The notes: a model not told the origin generated them from the letters alone. Shown: positions 29,794 to 38,745, numbered from the stretch's first letter. The stretch is 39,049 nt of DNA from Candidatus Faecalibacterium gallistercoris (GCA_019116585.1 DXBJ01000026.1:1-39049); one strand, 5' to 3'. Numbers and translations: made by a program.

Positions 29794-31433
29794 AACAATA
29801 TCAGGGCATCTCTGTCTCGCCGGGTCTGGTGCTGGGGCAGGTCAGCCTGCTCAAGCGGGAGACCTATCTGTTCAACCGCAGCCAGCACAGCCCCGAAAAG
29901 GAGGAGCTGGTGCTGGAAGAGGCGGTCCGCATCGCGCAGAACGAGCTGGACTCCATGGCCGGGCGCTCGGCCGTCAGCGAGCAGGCCATTTTCACCTTCC
30001 AGAGCATGCTCCTGGAGGACGACACCTTTATGGGCGAGGTCCGCTCTTACATACAGGCCGGCACCGGCGCAGCCGAGGCCATGAACCGCGTGGGCCAGCG
30101 CTACGCCGACAAGCTGCTGGCCATGACCGACAACGCCTACCTGCAGCTGCGCAACGTGGACATCTTGGACGTCACCCAGCGGGTGGTGAACATCCTGGCC
30201 GGCCGGCCCCGGGTCCTGCTCACCCTGGACCACCCGGTCATCCTGGCGGCGGACAAGCTGATGCCCAGCGACCTGTTCAGCATCCCCTCGGGGATGATCC
30301 TGGGCATCATCACCTCGGAGGGCAGCAGCCTCAGCCACGCGGCCATTATTGCCCGGGCAAGGGGCATCCCCAGCATCATCCAGGTGGGGCGGGACTTCCT
30401 GGACGACTGCGACGGCCGGATCGTGGTGCTGGACGCCGACACCGGCTCCTGCATCCTGGACCCCGACGCCGACACCCGCCAGCAGACCGTCTCCCGCATC
30501 TGCTCCCGCCAGCAGGCGGAGGAGGATGTGCTGGAAACGCCCGTCCGCACCATGCCCTGCCGCACCCGGGACGGCGCCGGCTTCGAGCTGCTGGCCAACT
30601 GCTTTGGCCCCGAGGACATCGGCAGCGCCCTCAAGCTGGGGGCCGCAGGGGTGGGGCTGCTGCGCAGCGATTACCAGATCCTGGCCGGCAACGCCTTCGA
30701 CGAGCAGGAGCAGTATTATTACTACGCCGCCTGCATCGCGGCGGCGGGGGGCAAGCCCATCACCGTCCGCACCTTCGATTTCGGGTCGGACCGCACCCTC
30801 TCCAACGTCTACAAAGGGGACCAGTCCGCCCATCTGGGGATGCGGGGCATCCGGTCCAGCCTGCGGCAGCCCCGCCGGTTCGAAAACCAGATCCGCGCCC
30901 TGCTGCGGGCCGGCACCATCGGCCCCCTGCGGATCGTGTTCCCCATGGTGACCAGCGTGGTGGACTGGGACGACGCCATGCAGCTGGTGGGCCACTGCCG
31001 CAGCAACCTGGAAGAACGGGGCGTGCCCTACAAAGCGGACGTGCCCTTCGGGATCATGCTCAGCATCCCGGCGGCCTGCCTGACCGCCGAGGACTTTGTC
31101 AAGCACGGGTGCGAATTCTTCGTCATCGGCACCAACGACCTGACCCAGTACACCCACGCGGCCGGCCGGGAAGTGACCAGCGCCGAGCGCTACTTCCAGC
31201 CCACCAGCAAGGCCATGTACAAGCTGATCCGGATGACGGTGGACGCCGCCGAGGCCAAGGGCATCCCGGTCAGCATCTGCGGCCTGGCGGTGGGGGACCC
31301 GGCCAACGCGGTGCAGTACCTGCATATGGGCCTGCGCAGCTTTTCCATGGGGCCCCAGAACCTGCTCAGCGTCAAAAAAGCCCTGCTGGAGTCGGACGCC
31401 CTGCCCGACCGGGAGGGCCCCCCGACCGAATGA
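29790..31433 (+). CDS. ptsI: Divergent PTS Enzyme I family protein
   Basis: A 547-residue protein with full Enzyme I layout: N-terminal HPr-binding region, phospho-His domain with His183 in GSSLSHAAIIARARGIPS, and C-terminal PEP-binding barrel. Several PEP/Mg residues differ from textbook Enzyme I. The Mg-ligand Glu in GIMIExP is Ser425 (GIMLSIP), LLRTEF is LLRSDY (291-295), and RTLDIGGDK is RTFDFGSDR. Arg292, Arg327, Asp450 in IGTNDLTQY and Cys497 remain. It may be a slow, altered or regulatory paralogue. No HPr gene is adjacent. It is coupled to the patatin gene. Confidence 0.82.
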   Translation: MKQYQGISVSPGLVLGQVSLLKRETYLFNRSQHSPEKEELVLEEAVRIAQNELDSMAGRSAVSEQAIFTFQSMLLEDDTFMGEVRSYIQAGTGAAEAMNRVGQRYADKLLAMTDNAYLQLRNVDILDVTQRVVNILAGRPRVLLTLDHPVILAADKLMPSDLFSIPSGMILGIITSEGSSLSHAAIIARARGIPSIIQVGRDFLDDCDGRIVVLDADTGSCILDPDADTRQQTVSRICSRQQAEEDVLETPVRTMPCRTRDGAGFELLANCFGPEDIGSALKLGAAGVGLLRSDYQILAGNAFDEQEQYYYYAACIAAAGGKPITVRTFDFGSDRTLSNVYKGDQSAHLGMRGIRSSLRQPRRFENQIRALLRAGTIGPLRIVFPMVTSVVDWDDAMQLVGHCRSNLEERGVPYKADVPFGIMLSIPAACLTAEDFVKHGCEFFVIGTNDLTQYTHAAGREVTSAERYFQPTSKAMYKLIRMTVDAAEAKGIPVSICGLAVGDPANAVQYLHMGLRSFSMGPQNLLSVKKALLESDALPDREGPPTE

Positions 31434-31443
31434 GACAAATGCA

Positions 31444-31505
31444 GAACCGCCCTCCCCGGCCCGGCGCTGTGCGCCGGACGAGGGAGGGCGGTTCCCTTTA
31501 CAACC
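31444..31505 (+). terminator. Terminator after the Enzyme I-like gene
   Basis: GAACCGCCCTCCC (31444-31456) pairs with GGGAGGGCGGTTC (31482-31494), followed by CCTTTA. An inner GGCGC/GCGCC stem lies in the loop. The T-run is short, so it may be leaky. Confidence 0.7.
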
Positions 31506-31525
31506 CCTTTTCCATCGTGTATAAT
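31497..31525 (+). promoter_or_regulatory. Promoter of the HAD phosphatase gene
   Basis: TTTACA (31497-31502), a 17-base spacer and a perfect TATAAT (31520-31525), 44 bases before the start. Confidence 0.8.
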
Positions 31526-31569
31526 CGGGAAAACGGCGCGATCCGGCGCCGCAGGAGGGGAATGACAGG

Positions 31570-32217
31570 ATGAAGCATCGTTATTGGATCTTTGATATGG
31601 ACGGCACCCTGACCGACAGCATGCCCATCTGGGCCGAGGTGCCCTATGAGCTGGTGCGGGGCTTTGGCCGCACCCCCGCGCCCGACCTGGGCCGGGTGCT
31701 TTTGCCCATGAGCGCGCTGGAGACCGCCCAGTACCTCATCACCACCTACGACCTGCCCCTGACCATCGACAGCTACACCCGGGCCGCCATGGACGCGGTG
31801 GACCGGCTGTACCGCGGGGTCAGCCTCAAGCCGGGGGTCCAGCAGGTGCTGGACCGGCTGGAGAGCAAGGGGGTGCGGATGTGCGTCTGCTCGGCCACCT
31901 GGCAGTTCATGTGCGAGCGGGTGCTGGGCCGGCTGGGGGTGCTGGACAAGTTCCAGTTCGTCCTGACGGCGGGGGACGGCAACTCCAAGCACCAGCCCGC
32001 CGTCTTTTACCAGGCGCTGAGCCGGATGGGCGGCCGCGACCCCGCCCAGTGCGTCGTCTGCGAGGACGCGCTCTATGCGGCCCGCACCGCCCACGACGCG
32101 GGCTTCACCGTCATCGGTGTGGCCGACGCGGCCAGCGCCCCCGACGAAAAGGCCATCCGGGCCGTCAGCAGCCAGTTCCTGACCAGCTGGTCCCGGCTGG
32201 ACTGGGCCCGGGTCTGA
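31570..32217 (+). CDS. HAD-family phosphatase
   Basis: A 215-residue phosphatase of the phosphoglycolate/beta-phosphoglucomutase-like group. Motif I FDMDGTLTDS carries the nucleophile Asp9 and acid/base Asp11; motif II is VCSAT; a Lys at about 139 (NSKHQPAVFYQAL) gives motif III; and VVCEDALYAARTAHDAG is motif IV. A helical cap (about 18-85) sits between motifs I and II. It has its own promoter. The substrate is not deducible; sugar phosphates or phosphoglycolate are usual. Confidence 0.9.
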   Translation: MKHRYWIFDMDGTLTDSMPIWAEVPYELVRGFGRTPAPDLGRVLLPMSALETAQYLITTYDLPLTIDSYTRAAMDAVDRLYRGVSLKPGVQQVLDRLESKGVRMCVCSATWQFMCERVLGRLGVLDKFQFVLTAGDGNSKHQPAVFYQALSRMGGRDPAQCVVCEDALYAARTAHDAGFTVIGVADAASAPDEKAIRAVSSQFLTSWSRLDWARV

Positions 32218-32226
32218 ACCCGGCCC

Positions 32227-32967
32227 TCACCCGCCGAAGGTCCCGCCATACCAGAGGGCCAGGGCCTGCCGGACGGCGGCCTCCCGCCCGTGGGGCAGGG
32301 GCAGCCGCGCCCCGGTGGCGGTCTGGACCTCGCCGGGGGTCAGGGACCGGACCTCCGCCAGGTTGACCAGGTAGGACCGGTGGGTCTGGACGAACCGCCC
32401 GTCCGCCAGCAGGGGGGCCGCCAGCTGCAAAAAAGGGGCCCGCTGGGACAGGGAGGCCACCGCCTCCCCGGTGGTCAGGTGAAAATGGACCACATGCTGG
32501 GTACACTCTACGTATTCGATCTGGGCAAAGGGCAGCACCCGCAGCCCGGCCGCCGTGGGCAGGACCAGGGCGGGGGCGTACTCGGGCTGGACGGCGCGGT
32601 CCAGCAGGGCGGCCATGGGCTCGTACCGGACCGGGCACAGCAGATACTGCAGCGCGTCCGCCCGGTAGGCGTAGTAGGCCCAGGCGGGGCTCCGGGCGGC
32701 AAAGGCCAGGGGGGCCCGGCGGCCCCGCTGCCGCAGCTCCATGGCGGCGGACAGCCCGGCCGGCAGGCAGCCCGCCGGGCCCGTCAGCTCGATCAGATAC
32801 AGCTCGTACCGCCCGCCGGCGGCGTCCTGCTCCAGCAGGGCCTCCGGGCTGTCAAAGCAGGCCACGGCGCAGCCGGTGGCCCGCCGGGCAAAATAGTCTT
32901 CGCAGTGCCGCCGCAGCACCGCCCGCAGGGCCGGGTCCCCGGCGCAGACTGCGATATGAAAGATCAT
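32227..32967 (-). CDS. LytTR-family regulator with degenerate receiver
   Basis: A 246-residue protein with an N-terminal receiver-like domain (about 1-120) and a C-terminal LytTR DNA-binding domain (about 140-240; IEYVECTQHVVHFHLTTGE and FVQTHRSYLVNLAEVRSL). The expected phosphoacceptor Asp is Glu60 in LYLIEL, and the conserved Lys in the KPF-type motif is missing (LLCPVRYE). Phosphorylation is therefore unlikely. The ATG at 32967 was chosen because AGGAGG lies 9 bases upstream. No kinase is adjacent. It is divergent from the glycosyltransferase gene, 56 bases away, which it may control. Confidence 0.85.
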   Translation of the reverse strand: MIFHIAVCAGDPALRAVLRRHCEDYFARRATGCAVACFDSPEALLEQDAAGGRYELYLIELTGPAGCLPAGLSAAMELRQRGRRAPLAFAARSPAWAYYAYRADALQYLLCPVRYEPMAALLDRAVQPEYAPALVLPTAAGLRVLPFAQIEYVECTQHVVHFHLTTGEAVASLSQRAPFLQLAAPLLADGRFVQTHRSYLVNLAEVRSLTPGEVQTATGARLPLPHGREAAVRQALALWYGGTFGG

Positions 32968-33023
32968 ACGACGACCTCCTGCCCCCACGGGGCGGACAAA
33001 CAAAGAGAAAGGAACCTGCCGGT

Positions 33024-34022
33024 ATGCAAAGCTCGAACCAGCCGCTTGTCAGCATCATCCTGCCGGTGTACAACGCACAGAACCACATCGCCCGCTGCAT
33101 CGAAAGCATCCGGGCGCAGACCTACCGCAATTTCCAGCTCATCATCCTGAACGACGGCTCCCGGGACGTCAGCCTGCCGGTCTGCGAGATGTACCGCAAG
33201 GTGGACAGCCGCATCCTCCTGGTGGACAAGGACAACTCCGGCGTGTCGGACACCCGCAACCTGGGCCTCCGGCTGGCCGAAGGGGAGTACGTCCAGTTCG
33301 TGGACAGCGACGACTACCTGGACCCCGGCTACACCGCCGGCCTGGTCCGGGCGGCGGAGGAAAACCGGGCCGACCTGGTCATCGCTCCGTACCATATGGT
33401 CATCCCCCGGCCGGAGGCCCCGGGCCGCCGCCTGCGGGAAAAGCTGTCCACCCTGCTGCCCGGCGAGCTGCAGCCCGCCGGCGCTTTGCCTGAAGAGGAG
33501 CCCCCGGAGGTGCGGACCTATAACTTCCTGGCTCCCGGCGTCTACGACACCGACAGCTTTGCCCTCCACCTGATGGACAAGCCCGCCTCCTATTATTACA
33601 GCGTGCTGTGGAACAAGCTCTACCGCCGGGACATCCTGACCAGCCGGGAGGTGCTTTTTGTCAGCACTATCCACTGGGCCGAGGACCTGGTGTTCAACCT
33701 GCAATATATCCAGTACGCCAGCCGGTTCGTCTCCATCGACACCCCCGGCTATTACTACGTCCAGAACCCCCAGAGCCTGCTCCACACCCAGATCAGCCCG
33801 GCGGCCATCCTCAAGATGAAGACCACCGTCTTCCCCTACTACAAGGCCCTGTACGAGAAGCTGGGCCTCTACGAGCAGAACAAGGCCGCCATCCGGCGGT
33901 ATCTGGTGGACATCTCGGAGAGCAGCCTGCCCTCGGGCCCCCTGGAGGACGCCGTCACCGGCGCCATGGAAAAATGGGACGACCTGACCGCCGGGATGGC
34001 CAGCGCCGCGGACAAAGCCTGA
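33024..34022 (+). CDS. Family 2 glycosyltransferase
   Basis: A 332-residue GT-A fold enzyme that should move a sugar from a nucleotide donor to a surface glycan. VSIILPVYNAQNHIARCIESI opens the domain, NDGS lies in the nucleotide site, VDSDDYLDPG holds the metal-binding DxD, and WAEDLVF fits the catalytic base region. There is no membrane segment. The exact donor and acceptor are unknown. It stands alone rather than in a polysaccharide cluster, divergent from the LytTR gene. Confidence 0.9.
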   Translation: MQSSNQPLVSIILPVYNAQNHIARCIESIRAQTYRNFQLIILNDGSRDVSLPVCEMYRKVDSRILLVDKDNSGVSDTRNLGLRLAEGEYVQFVDSDDYLDPGYTAGLVRAAEENRADLVIAPYHMVIPRPEAPGRRLREKLSTLLPGELQPAGALPEEEPPEVRTYNFLAPGVYDTDSFALHLMDKPASYYYSVLWNKLYRRDILTSREVLFVSTIHWAEDLVFNLQYIQYASRFVSIDTPGYYYVQNPQSLLHTQISPAAILKMKTTVFPYYKALYEKLGLYEQNKAAIRRYLVDISESSLPSGPLEDAVTGAMEKWDDLTAGMASAADKA

Positions 34023-34034
34023 CCAGCCGACTTG

Positions 34035-34078
34035 AAAAGCCTCCCGCCCGGCCGCTGCGCCGGGAAGGAGGCTTTTTG
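34035..34078. terminator. Terminator after the glycosyltransferase
   Basis: AAAAGCCTCC pairs with GGAGGCTTTTT around a GC-rich loop. The A-tract on one side and T-tract on the other let it serve the convergent aminopeptidase gene as well. Confidence 0.88.
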
Positions 34079-34107
34079 CTTGGGATGGCCCTGTCAGGAA
34101 GGGCCGG

Positions 34108-35901
34108 TCAGGCGCCGATGGCGGCGCACTTGCGGGCCAGCCAGTCCCGCTCCTCGTCGGTCAGGCGGGGGGCCAGCTGCTCGAACACACGGCGGTGGTA
34201 GGCGTTCAGCCAATCCAGCTGGTCCCGGGTCAGCACGCCGGGCACGATGGGGGAGGTGGCGATGGGCACCCAGGTCAGCGGCTCGAAGCAGAGGAACCGG
34301 CCGTACTGGTTGACCGTCTTTTCCCGGCATTCCAGCTCGTTCTCGATGCGGATGCCCAGCCGGCCGCCCTCGTAGACGCCGGGCTCGTCGGTGATGACCA
34401 TGCCCGGCTCAAAGACCACCTGGTTGCGGGGGTTCAGGCTGTGGGGCCCTTCGTGGACGTTGCCCACAAAGCTGACGCTGTGGCCGGTGCCGCAGCGGTA
34501 GTTGATCAGGTGCTGCCACAGGGGCTCCCGGGCGATGCTGTCCAGCATCTGGCCAGTGCAGTAGTCCAGCCAGACCGCCTTGGCGATGTCGATGTGGCTC
34601 TGCAGGGTCCAGGTGTAGCACAGCCGCTCCTCCTCGGTCAGGGGGCCCAGGGGGTAGGTGCGGGTGATGTCGGTGGTGCCGTCCATATAGGTGCCGCCGC
34701 AGTCCACCAGCAGGAAGCCCCGGCGCTCCAGGACGGCGTGGTCGGCCTCGGTGGCGTGGTAGTGCATCATGGCCGCATTGGGGCCGTAGGCCGCGATGGT
34801 GCCAAAGCTCTCCACCAGGAACTTGTCCTGGGCGCTGCGGTATTTGTGCAGCATCTCGTCCACCGTCAGCTCGGTGAGGGTCTCGCCGGCCTCCAGCCGC
34901 TCCTCCAGCTCTTTCTGGAAGCGGACCATGGCCACCGCGTCCCGGATGTGGCATTCCCGGGCGTGCTCCAGCTCGGTGGCGTTCTTGACTCCCTTCATGG
35001 GCAGCAGGGGGTCGGGCAGGCTTTTGACGGTCAGGGCGGGGTTGGCCTCCAGGGCGCTGAACACCGCGTAGTTCACCGAGGCGGGCTCCGCCAGGACGGT
35101 CTGGGGCTCGCTGTACCCGGCGATGAAGGACAGGACGTCGTCGTAGCCCGCCAGCCGGACGCCGCAGGCGGCCAGCTCGCCGGCGGCCTCGGGGGCCAGC
35201 CGCTCGCTGTTGAGGAAGAGGACGGCCTCCGTCTGGGTCACAAAGCAGTAGGCCATGGCGTAGGGGGTGCACTCGATGTCCATGGCACGCAGGTTGAGCA
35301 GCCAGGCCAGGTTGTCCAGCTTGCCCACCATCTGGGCGGTGCAGCCCAGCTCGGCCAGTTTGGCCCGCAGGCGGGCCAGCTTTTCGGCGGGGGTGGCCCC
35401 GGCGTAGGCGGCGGGCAGCAGCCAGGCGGGGGTGGCGGGCAGGGGAGGCCGGTTCTCGGTCCACAGCTCGTCCTCCAGGTTCAGGGTGCAGACGGCCACA
35501 CCCTTGGGGTCCAGCACCTTCTGCAGGCCGCGCACCAGCTGGCAGGAGGCGGTCAGGCCGCACAGGCCCAGCTTTTCCCCTTCCTGCAGGGCGTCGGCGC
35601 AGTACTGCTCGACGGTGGGCACGCCCGGCTCGCCCATCCGCATCAGCTCGATCTCGGTGCCGGCCAGCTGCTTTTCGGCCTGGACGAAGAACCGGCCGTC
35701 CGCCCACAGGGCGCTCTTGGTCAGGGTGACCACCAGGGTGGAATTTTCGCCCGTGAAGCCGGAAAAGTATTCCCGGCTGTTGTAGTGGGCGGGCAGGTAC
35801 TCGCTGGAATGGGGGTCCCCGGTGGGGATCAGATAGGCGGCCACCCCGGCGGCGCGCATGGCGCTGCGGAGGGCGGCCAGCCGTTCGCTGACAGTAGACA
35901 T
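34108..35901 (-). CDS. pepP: Xaa-Pro aminopeptidase (M24B, aminopeptidase P type)
   Basis: Cleaves N-terminal residues that precede proline in peptides; cytosolic. It is 597 residues, the long form with two creatinase-type N-terminal domains and a C-terminal pita-bread catalytic domain. Metal ligands are visible: the two Asp in VDCGGTYMDGTTDITRT, His in GTGHSVSF, Glu in ITDEPGVYE and Glu in IRIENELE. The ATG at 35901 was chosen because family members begin there (SERLAALRSAM). A much longer open frame upstream overlaps the GTPase gene and is not real. AGAAGG is a modest RBS. Confidence 0.94.
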   Translation of the reverse strand: MSTVSERLAALRSAMRAAGVAAYLIPTGDPHSSEYLPAHYNSREYFSGFTGENSTLVVTLTKSALWADGRFFVQAEKQLAGTEIELMRMGEPGVPTVEQYCADALQEGEKLGLCGLTASCQLVRGLQKVLDPKGVAVCTLNLEDELWTENRPPLPATPAWLLPAAYAGATPAEKLARLRAKLAELGCTAQMVGKLDNLAWLLNLRAMDIECTPYAMAYCFVTQTEAVLFLNSERLAPEAAGELAACGVRLAGYDDVLSFIAGYSEPQTVLAEPASVNYAVFSALEANPALTVKSLPDPLLPMKGVKNATELEHARECHIRDAVAMVRFQKELEERLEAGETLTELTVDEMLHKYRSAQDKFLVESFGTIAAYGPNAAMMHYHATEADHAVLERRGFLLVDCGGTYMDGTTDITRTYPLGPLTEEERLCYTWTLQSHIDIAKAVWLDYCTGQMLDSIAREPLWQHLINYRCGTGHSVSFVGNVHEGPHSLNPRNQVVFEPGMVITDEPGVYEGGRLGIRIENELECREKTVNQYGRFLCFEPLTWVPIATSPIVPGVLTRDQLDWLNAYHRRVFEQLAPRLTDEERDWLARKCAAIGA

Positions 35902-36070
35902 AGCAAAAAGCCTTCTTTCTGAAAAATCGGTGCCGGGAGGGACGCCCGGCGGCGTCGGTTTGCTTTCCCTATTGTAGCATTCCGGGGCAAAGAATGCAAA
36001 TGCGGCCCCGGCGGTCGCAAAAAATTTACAAAATATTCCGCAAAACGCTGTTTCGGCCATTGACAGGTTT

Positions 36071-36078
36071 GTTATAAT
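36071..36078 (+). promoter_or_regulatory. Extended -10 promoter of the CobW-type GTPase pair
   Basis: A TG at 36070-36071 precedes TATAAT (36073-36078), with a TTGACA only 7 bases upstream that is too close to be its -35. A CGGGG/CCCCG hairpin lies in the leader. No Zur-type operator is obvious by eye. Confidence 0.55.
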
Positions 36079-36154
36079 AAAGATGTATGAAGTTTGCGGG
36101 GGAAACCCCGTTATCCCACAGATAGAGTGAGAAGAAAACGAGGCAATTACTGAT

Positions 36155-37336
36155 ATGGCAACCAAGATCGACATTTTTTCCGGCTTTTTGGGCGCAGGCA
36201 AGACGACCCTGATCAAAAAGCTGATCCGTGAATCCTTCCAGGGGCAGCAGGTGGTGCTGATCGAGAACGAGTTCGGCGAGATCGGCATCGACGGCGGCTT
36301 TCTGGAAGAGTCGGGCATCAAGATCAACGAGCTGAACGCCGGGTGCATCTGCTGCTCCCTGGTGGGCGATTTCCGGGAGGCCCTGCGCAAGGTGGTGGAC
36401 CAGTACCACCCCGACCGCATCCTGATCGAGCCCTCGGGAGTGGGCAAGCTGTCCGACGTGACCCGCGCCGTGGAGGCTGTGGCCGAGCACCTGGACGTGG
36501 AGCTGTCCAGCTTTGTGACGGTGGCCGATGTGAACAAGGTCAAGCTGTATATGAAGAACTTCGGCGAGTTCTACAACGACCAGGTCTCCCACGCCAGCTG
36601 CATCCTGCTGAGCCGGACCCGCGGCGCCGACGCCGACAAGGTGGCCGCCGCCGTGGCCCTGCTGCGGGAGAAGAACCTCACCGCTACCATCGTCACCACC
36701 CCCTGGGACGACCTGACCGGCAGCCAGATCCTGACCGCCATGTCCCAGAAGAACGATTTCGTGGCCCAGCTGCTGGCCATGGCCGCCGAGGCCAACGCCG
36801 CCCACGGCGATGAAGAGGACGAGGAGCACGAGCACCACCATCACCACTACGATGAGAACGGCGTGTGCAGCTGCGGCCACCATCACCACGACGGCGACGA
36901 GGACGGCGAGGACGAGCACGAGCACCACCACCATCATGACCACGAGCATGAGGAGGAGCACTGCTGCCATCACGACCACGACCATGACCACGAGGACCAT
37001 GACGAGGATCACGACGGCCACGAGCACGGCCACTGCTGCCACCACCACCACGGCCACGACGCCGACGAGGTGTTCACCAGCTGGGGCGTCGAGACGGCCC
37101 GCACCATCACCCGCGCCGTCATCGAGCACGCCCTGGACGAGCTGGAAAGCGGCAAATACGGCACCATCCTCCGCTCCAAGGGCATCGTGGACGGCGGCGC
37201 CGACGGCTGGCTGGAGTTCGACTACGTCCCCGGCGAGCGGGAGATCCGCACCCGCAAGGCCGACGTAGGCGGCAAGCTGGTGGTCATTGGCTCCAAGCTG
37301 GACGAGAAGGGCATCGCCGCCCTGTTCGGCTGCTGA
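36155..37336 (+). CDS. His-rich CobW/COG0523 GTPase, metal chaperone type
   Basis: A 393-residue G3E GTPase that probably delivers a metal, most likely zinc, to a target enzyme. Walker A GFLGAGKT (residues 10-17), ENEFGEIGID switch region and metal-binding CxCC at 64-67 (GCICCSL) are intact. The NKxD guanine motif is replaced by SRTR (153-156), so base specificity may differ. A remarkable insert at 217-301 holds about 35 His plus Asp, Glu and three Cys groups, a large metal-binding store. A CobW C-terminal domain follows. The partner gene follows 25 bases downstream. Confidence 0.9.
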   Translation: MATKIDIFSGFLGAGKTTLIKKLIRESFQGQQVVLIENEFGEIGIDGGFLEESGIKINELNAGCICCSLVGDFREALRKVVDQYHPDRILIEPSGVGKLSDVTRAVEAVAEHLDVELSSFVTVADVNKVKLYMKNFGEFYNDQVSHASCILLSRTRGADADKVAAAVALLREKNLTATIVTTPWDDLTGSQILTAMSQKNDFVAQLLAMAAEANAAHGDEEDEEHEHHHHHYDENGVCSCGHHHHDGDEDGEDEHEHHHHHDHEHEEEHCCHHDHDHDHEDHDEDHDGHEHGHCCHHHHGHDADEVFTSWGVETARTITRAVIEHALDELESGKYGTILRSKGIVDGGADGWLEFDYVPGEREIRTRKADVGGKLVVIGSKLDEKGIAALFGC

Positions 37337-37361
37337 AAAAACAGAAGGAGACACCCCTTTT

Positions 37362-38324
37362 ATGGCAAAAGAAGTACCGGTCTACCTGTTTGTGGGCTTC
37401 CTCGAAAGCGGCAAGACCACCTTTATCCAGGAGACCTTTGAGGACCCCAACTTTGACTCGGGGGACAAGACCCTGCTGCTGGTCTGTGAGGAAGGCGAAG
37501 TGGAGTACAAGCCCGAAAAGTTCGCCTTCCCGGGCACCAGCATCCGGGTGCTGGAGGACAAATCCGAGCTGAACGCCCAGAACCTGGCCAACCTGGAAAA
37601 AGAGACGGGCGCCGGCCGGGTCATCATCGAATACAACGGGATGTGGCTGCTGCAGGACCTGGCCGACGCCCTGCCCCCCCACTGGCTGATCTATCAGGTG
37701 ATCGCCACCGCCGACGGCGCCACCGCCCTGACCTACGCCCGGGACAACGCCATGCGCAGCCTGATGCTGGACAAGATCGCCCGCAGCGAGCTGATCGTGT
37801 TCAACCGGGCCGAGAAGGTGAACAACGACGAGGCCCGTCAGGAGCTGCACCGCCTGGTGCGGCAGGTGTCCCGCCGGTGCGACATCGCCTACGAGTTCGC
37901 CGACGGCAGCGTGGCCTATGACGACATCCCCGACCCGCTGCCCTTCGATGTGGACGCCCCCGTCATCGAGATCGGGGACGACGACTTCGGCATCTGGTAC
38001 CTGGACTGCCAGGAGGACCCCCAGAAGTATGCGGGCAAGACCGTCCGTTTCCTGGCCCAGGTCTGCCAGACCAACCGCGCCGGCAAAAACAGCTTTGTCC
38101 CCGGCCGGTTCGCCATGACCTGCTGCGTGCAGGACATCCAGTTCGTGGGTTTCCCCTGCGTATACGAGGGCTACAAAGCCCTGGAACAGCGCAGCTGGGT
38201 GACGGTGACCGCCCGGGTCAGCTACAAGTTCCACAACATCTACCGCGGCAAGGGCCCCGTCCTGAGCGCCACCGCCGTGGAGCCGGCCCACAAGCCCCTG
38301 AACGACGTGGTCACCTTCTCGTAA
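37362..38324 (+). CDS. CobW-like P-loop protein fused to a TIGR03943/DUF1980-type domain
   Basis: A 320-residue fusion. The N-terminal half is a G3E-type P-loop domain with GFLESGKTT but no CxCC motif. The C-terminal half (about 200-320) has KTVRFLAQVCQTNR, GRFAMTCCVQDIQFVGFPC and SWVTVTARVSYKF, resembling the TIGR03943/YcgQ family linked elsewhere to zinc-regulated permeases. The guanine motif reads FNRAEK. AGAAGGAG precedes the ATG at 37362. Together with the His-rich GTPase it suggests a two-part metal allocation system. The domain match is from memory of the motif and should be treated as probable. Confidence 0.8.
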   Translation: MAKEVPVYLFVGFLESGKTTFIQETFEDPNFDSGDKTLLLVCEEGEVEYKPEKFAFPGTSIRVLEDKSELNAQNLANLEKETGAGRVIIEYNGMWLLQDLADALPPHWLIYQVIATADGATALTYARDNAMRSLMLDKIARSELIVFNRAEKVNNDEARQELHRLVRQVSRRCDIAYEFADGSVAYDDIPDPLPFDVDAPVIEIGDDDFGIWYLDCQEDPQKYAGKTVRFLAQVCQTNRAGKNSFVPGRFAMTCCVQDIQFVGFPCVYEGYKALEQRSWVTVTARVSYKFHNIYRGKGPVLSATAVEPAHKPLNDVVTFS

Positions 38325-38402
38325 GGGCCGCCCCGCGTTTTGTTCCGTCCCCGGCCGCCGGCCGGTGCACCATAACCGTTTCAAAAGCATAGGAGGTTGC
38401 AG

Positions 38403-38711
38403 ATGAGAGCTTTATTTCAACTGTTGGGCGCAGTAACAGCTGTCGCCGCCGCGGGCCTGGGCGTCGCCGTCCTGGCCAAGAAACTGGGCAAGGAGTTCCC
38501 CATCAAGGTCACGGTGGACGTGGCCGAGGACGCCGAACAGGACAAGGAAACTGCCGACAAGACCGCCGCCGCCTATGAAGCGGGGGTCGCCGCCGGCAAG
38601 GCCCACGCCGAGGCCATCGACAAGGCCGCTCAGGCCGAAGCCGACGCCGAGGCGGAAGAGGCGGAGGAAGCCCCCGCCCCCGAAACGGCAGAGCCGGAAG
38701 AGGACAAATAA
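38403..38711 (+). CDS. Small membrane-anchored acidic protein
   Basis: A 102-residue protein with a hydrophobic N-terminal segment (about residues 3-25, FQLLGAVTAVAAAGLGVAVLA), a short basic patch (KKLGKEFPIK) and a long Ala/Glu/Asp-rich helix-prone tail. AGGAGG lies 6 bases before the ATG at 38403. It follows the GTPase pair by 78 bases. I recognise no family. It could be an inner-face membrane adaptor or cell-envelope protein. Confidence 0.75.
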   Translation: MRALFQLLGAVTAVAAAGLGVAVLAKKLGKEFPIKVTVDVAEDAEQDKETADKTAAAYEAGVAAGKAHAEAIDKAAQAEADAEAEEAEEAPAPETAEPEEDK

Positions 38712-38745
38712 TTTTCTTTTTTGCAAAAAATATACAAACGTGCAG

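Noticed and set aside
35902-36543. N-terminal extension of the aminopeptidase upstream of 35901
   Set aside because: It would overlap the GTPase gene and its promoter, and the family start and RBS lie at 35901.
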